Source: an uncultured Eisenbergiella sp. (GTDB taxonomy: Bacteria > Bacillota > Clostridia > Lachnospirales > Lachnospiraceae). From it: DNA of 64,000 nucleotides. The notes under the pieces are model-generated. The model did not search any database, was not told where the DNA came from, and was given only the letters and a program-made list of their open reading frames with translations. The position numbers were made by a program, and so were the translations under genes. Shown piece by piece: positions 60,242-64,000 of the stretch. Position 1 is the stretch's first letter, and each line of letters begins with the position of its first letter. The stretch covers positions 26,967-90,966 of the forward strand of contig CANQUI010000003.1 in assembly GCA_947626995.1 (NCBI GenBank). Direction: 5' to 3'.

Positions 60242-61783
60242 ATGGATAGAGAACTGGTTCTCGTTCTTGATTTCGGCGGACAGTACAACCAGCTGATCGC
60301 CCGAAGAGTCAGAGAGTGCAACGTATATTGTGAGGTGCATCCCTGTACCCTGAGCCTGGATAAAATACGGGAAATGCACCCAAAGGGGATCATCTTTACG
60401 GGAGGCCCCAACAGCGTATATGCAAACGATTCCCCCAGATGCTCCGCAGAGATGTTTAACCTGGGGATTCCGATTCTGGGGATCTGCTACGGTTCGCAGC
60501 TGATGGCCTACATGCTGGGCGGCAGCGTAAAGACCGCGCCTGTCAGCGAATACGGAAAGACTGAGGTGCAGACGGACAAGTCTTCCCTTCTTTTTGAAGA
60601 TGTTTCCGAAAAAACAATCTGCTGGATGAGCCACACCGATTATATCGAAAAGGCTCCGGCGGATTTTCGCGTAACAGCCCATACGCCGGTCTGTCCGGTG
60701 GCCGCCATGGAGAACGCCGAACGGAAATTGTACGCGGTGCAGTTCCATCCGGAGGTCATGCACACCCAGGAGGGCATGAAAATGCTTTCCAATTTTGTGT
60801 ATCGGGTCTGCGGCTGCAGGGGCGACTGGAAAATGGATTCCTTTGTGGAGACCACGATCCGTCAGATCCGCGAACGGGTCGGAAACGGAAAGGTGCTGTG
60901 CGCCCTGTCCGGCGGCGTGGATTCCTCCGTGGCCGCCGTGCTGATGTCCAAGGCGGTGGGCAGACAATTGACCTGCGTGTTCGTGGATCACGGCCTGCTG
61001 CGTAAAAACGAAGGAGATGAGGTGGAGGCCGTTTTCGGCCCCCAGGGACAGTACGATTTGAATTTTGTCCGCGTCAACGCCCAGCAGCGTTTTTACGGGA
61101 AACTGGCCGGCGTGACGGATCCGGAACAGAAACGAAAGATCATCGGAGAGGAGTTCATCCGCGTTTTTGAGGAAGAGGCGAAGAAAATCGGCGCGGTGGA
61201 TTTTCTGGTGCAGGGGACCATTTATCCCGATGTGATTGAGAGCGGGCTGGGCAAGTCGGCCGTGATCAAGTCCCATCACAATGTGGGCGGCCTGCCGGAT
61301 CATGTGGATTTCAAGGAAATCATCGAGCCGCTCCGCCTGTTATTTAAGGACGAGGTGCGCCGGGCCGGTCTGGAACTGGGAATTCCGGAATATCTGGTTT
61401 ACCGTCAGCCGTTCCCCGGCCCCGGACTGGGCGTGCGGATCGTAGGAGAAGTGACGGCGGAGAAGGTGCGCATCGTGCAGGATGCAGACGCAATCTACCG
61501 CGAAGAACTGGCAAAGGCGGGCTGCGATAAGGGATTGGGCCAGTATTTTGCCGCGCTGACCAATATGCGGTCGGTGGGCGTCATGGGAGACGAGCGGACC
61601 TATGATTACGCCGTGGCGCTGCGCGCGGTCATTACGTCCGATTTCATGACTGCGGAGGCGGCGGAGATTCCCTATGCCGTGCTGTCCAGAGTAATGAACC
61701 GGGTGATCAATGAGGTCAAGGGCGTGAACCGGGTGCTGTACGATCTGACCAGTAAGCCGCCGGGGACGATTGAGTTTGAGTGA
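60242..61783 (+). CDS. guaA: GMP synthase (glutamine-hydrolysing)
   Basis: GATase [32 protein letters not shown]-loop, C-terminal [31 protein letters not shown]. Confidence 0.98.
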   Translation: MDRELVLVLDFGGQYNQLIARRVRECNVYCEVHPCTLSLDKIREMHPKGIIFTGGPNSVYANDSPRCSAEMFNLGIPILGICYGSQLMAYMLGGSVKTAPVSEYGKTEVQTDKSSLLFEDVSEKTICWMSHTDYIEKAPADFRVTAHTPVCPVAAMENAERKLYAVQFHPEVMHTQEGMKMLSNFVYRVCGCRGDWKMDSFVETTIRQIRERVGNGKVLCALSGGVDSSVAAVLMSKAVGRQLTCVFVDHGLLRKNEGDEVEAVFGPQGQYDLNFVRVNAQQRFYGKLAGVTDPEQKRKIIGEEFIRVFEEEAKKIGAVDFLVQGTIYPDVIESGLGKSAVIKSHHNVGGLPDHVDFKEIIEPLRLLFKDEVRRAGLELGIPEYLVYRQPFPGPGLGVRIVGEVTAEKVRIVQDADAIYREELAKAGCDKGLGQYFAALTNMRSVGVMGDERTYDYAVALRAVITSDFMTAEAAEIPYAVLSRVMNRVINEVKGVNRVLYDLTSKPPGTIEFE

Positions 61784-61790
61784 GAGGGTA

Positions 61791-61836
61791 AATCCTCGCA
61801 AACCTTGAAAAATCAAGGCTTGCGGGGATTTTAAAA
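61791..61836. terminator. Terminator between convergent guaA and AIPR genes
   Basis: AATCCTCGCAAACCTTGA-AAAA-TCAAGGCTTGCGGGGATT-TTAAAA. Confidence 0.85.
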
Positions 61837-61844
61837 TTGGCGGT

Positions 61845-61861
61845 GGGTACGATTTGGGTAC
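61845..61861. repeat. Short direct repeat GGGTAC-GATTT-GGGTAC near the guaA island junction
   Basis: Two GGGTAC copies 11 nt apart, just inside the composition break. Confidence 0.6.
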
Positions 61862-61885
61862 AAAAACTAATTTTGATGTTGCATT

Positions 61886-63829
61886 TTATTTTACATAAAT
61901 CTGGCCATCTGCTTGTGGAAGAAATGTGCCATTTTGTATTAAGGCTTCGATTGTACGAGAAACCTTAGCATTTGTACATCCCAGTTGAGAGGCAATAATC
62001 TTGTGAATACTAGTAGGCCAAGGCTGTGGTGGAAGGAGTTCCTTAACTGCATTTATAAATTCATCAGTTATTTGAAAGTCATCATATATAAAGTCTTTTC
62101 TTTGACTGATGGCATTAAAGTCAGTCAGATGATAATATGTCGCTAATTGGTTTATTATCAAATTAGTTTGAGTTCTGCTTGATAGATTTCTTATAGATTT
62201 TAAGTTATTGCGGTTAAATGTTAATATAACATTATTGGTTACATCAGAAATTAAAGCATCTGTAATTAAGTGATTATTTAATCTCACAAGATCATTTGTA
62301 CCAAAATTTAATTTACCAATTACTTTTGCAGTTGCAATAAGTGAAACAATAGGGCGTATGGATTTTAAATATTTATCTTGGCTAGTTTTAATAGTTCCCT
62401 TGTAGGCAGGAGTGATTTTGTCAACCTGTTTTAGTATTTTTGCTATGTTTATCCATACAGATATTGGGTCATGTTCATTAAAGACTCTATTATATTGTTT
62501 TGGATTATTCATAAATTTGGATTTTAAAGCTACAGCTCTATGAGGTAATTTTAAAATTAAGCTTACATATCCACTAGCTAAGTATAGTGGGGTAACAATT
62601 TCGTTAAGAGAAATCCCCAAGTTTTGGTAGTATCGATCTTTTCTTTCATAATAAATACCATTTTTTAATAGTACATCTTCAATATCTTTTTGAATCTTAT
62701 CGGTCGAGTGTAAAGAATATAAAGGTATTAAAGACTGATTATTGGTGGCTTGGATAATATTTTTTCTTATAACATCATCTGTGGTAACAACTATTTTAAT
62801 TAATACGGAACGTTCATCTCTAGTAATATTTTGGCTTGAAAAATGATTAAAAATCGCATATGTAGTCTGTAAACCATTTACTATTTGTATATTATCTGCT
62901 TCTAAAGTTTGATCAAATAGATGTGCGGTGGAAGCTAAGATAGTTATTCCATTATTTAGATTCCAGAAATCCATCATCGAATCAGGGTTTTCAAGTGTAT
63001 TGATAATATCTGTATTCGTTCTATTCGAGCCTAGATAATCTCTAACATTTTCTTCAAAGAAATATCTTTTTAATTTATGGTCAGCGTCAGTTATAAAATT
63101 AAAATAATCAGATAACTGTGCTAAAACCACAAAGTCTTTTCCGCATTGAAATCCTTTTTTTATTTTGAGTTCAACAGTTCCATTCCTTTTAGTTCGATAT
63201 AATATTAATAATTCTCTAGAACCAATAAAATCCATTTTAGATGTTGAAGATAAAAATAGGTTGTTGCAAGTCGCTTTTATTTTATCACCTTTTTTCCGTA
63301 TGTTTTCGGCTACATTTTCGGAATTTCCTCTAGATATGTATTGTATATTTATGCTTGTATTAGTAAGAGCTGGTGATAGTTTGCGATACAAATATATCAG
63401 AAGTTCTCTTTTGTCTAGTATTTCGCTTTTATATTTACTATTTAAAGAAGAAGTGCAAATTGTCATGTCGAATAATTCGGATAAGGAAGAATCAATGCTT
63501 TCTAACGGATTTAATTCATATGTATCGTGATGTTTGCATGTTATAACATATATTTCTAACTGTGCATTTGCTTTTGGAAGAATTGTGGATTTGTCTGCGG
63601 TATAGTTACCATTTACAAAAAAATAAAGTCCATCTATTCCACCATCATCACCGCCGTCTACTAATCCGTCTAAGATTTGATCATGGGTTAAATCATAGTT
63701 TTTAAGCACTTCAGATATGGCAAATTCTTCAAAAATTTTACCACGGTTATCAAGAGTATTGTTTAAATTGTTGGTTGTAATTATATCATCAATTATACCA
63801 TCAATTAGAATTGTGTCATTTGTTTTCAT
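61886..63829 (-). CDS. AIPR family (abortive infection phage resistance) protein
   Basis: RGKIFEEFAI...VDGGDDGGIDGLYFFVNGN...; AIPR core NVRDYLGSNRTNTDIINTLENPDSMMDFWNLNNGITILAS; C-terminal winged-helix-like segment; AT-rich; RBS AGGAGG before ATG. Confidence 0.85.
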   Translation of the reverse strand: MKTNDTILIDGIIDDIITTNNLNNTLDNRGKIFEEFAISEVLKNYDLTHDQILDGLVDGGDDGGIDGLYFFVNGNYTADKSTILPKANAQLEIYVITCKHHDTYELNPLESIDSSLSELFDMTICTSSLNSKYKSEILDKRELLIYLYRKLSPALTNTSINIQYISRGNSENVAENIRKKGDKIKATCNNLFLSSTSKMDFIGSRELLILYRTKRNGTVELKIKKGFQCGKDFVVLAQLSDYFNFITDADHKLKRYFFEENVRDYLGSNRTNTDIINTLENPDSMMDFWNLNNGITILASTAHLFDQTLEADNIQIVNGLQTTYAIFNHFSSQNITRDERSVLIKIVVTTDDVIRKNIIQATNNQSLIPLYSLHSTDKIQKDIEDVLLKNGIYYERKDRYYQNLGISLNEIVTPLYLASGYVSLILKLPHRAVALKSKFMNNPKQYNRVFNEHDPISVWINIAKILKQVDKITPAYKGTIKTSQDKYLKSIRPIVSLIATAKVIGKLNFGTNDLVRLNNHLITDALISDVTNNVILTFNRNNLKSIRNLSSRTQTNLIINQLATYYHLTDFNAISQRKDFIYDDFQITDEFINAVKELLPPQPWPTSIHKIIASQLGCTNAKVSRTIEALIQNGTFLPQADGQIYVK

Positions 63830-63882
63830 AAATGCCTCCTAATATTTTTCATGCTGTGTAGGACAAAACTGATTTGTGATAT

Positions 63883-63954
63883 TTATTTTTTCGGATTCAA
63901 CCCAATCCTATCCATAAACTCATCCCGAGTTTGCCACTTGTTGGCTAACCCTAA
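63883..63954 (-). other. Possible C-terminal tail or remnant of an upstream minus-strand gene
   Basis: Reverse frame reads LGLANKWQTRDEFMDRIGLNPKK-stop, preceded in frame by a stop; too short to classify. Confidence 0.25.
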
Positions 63955-64000
63955 TTAAATTTTTTCCTTATTTTGCAGGGTTTTCCTTGCTACTACAATG

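Noticed and set aside
63165-63530. 121-aa + strand ORF inside the AIPR gene
   Set aside because: Antisense to a long, family-assignable ORF; no independent evidence of coding.
1-64000. CRISPR arrays, transposons and rRNA genes
   Set aside because: No regularly spaced repeats, transposase-like ORFs or rRNA sequences were seen in a manual read of the window.

Overview
The window is a mostly conserved chromosomal segment of a spore-forming Firmicute. Gene content and order suggest Lachnospiraceae-like Clostridia; this is an inference. Most genes are on the + strand. Left to right it carries: the RNase J 3' end, truncated MltG-like, O-methyltransferase, U32 peptidase, type III glutamine synthetase, tRNA-Gln(CTG), acyl-ACP thioesterase, CvfB-like, a degenerate TagA/WecG-like protein, a PucR-type regulator, ftsE-ftsX-EnvC-like-CtpA, MATE, MGMT, uvrB-uvrA with a LexA-type box and structured leader, an MreB/Mbl homologue, recD2-comF, two membrane proteins plus cdaA-cdaR-glmM, HPr, a PseC-like aminotransferase / PLP decarboxylase / ATP-grasp cassette, DUF3048, rmlD, DUF212, a roughly 13-kb exopolysaccharide operon containing a stand-alone Spo0A DNA-binding domain, cardiolipin synthase, a trigger-factor-like lipoprotein, asnS, a CwlO-like NlpC/P60 protein, SEC-C methionine aminopeptidase, DIP1984-like, spoIIID, MATE and guaA. 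Immediately downstream of guaA the composition becomes strongly AT-rich and an AIPR-family (abortive infection / phage resistance) gene appears, which looks like the edge of a guaA-associated genomic island cut off by the window end. The best candidates for under-described biology are the AIPR island edge, the aminotransferase/decarboxylase/ATP-grasp cassette, the cdaA-linked membrane proteins, the hairpin over the spoIIID start, and the structured SOS-type uvrBA leader. All family calls come from reading motifs by eye; no database search was run.
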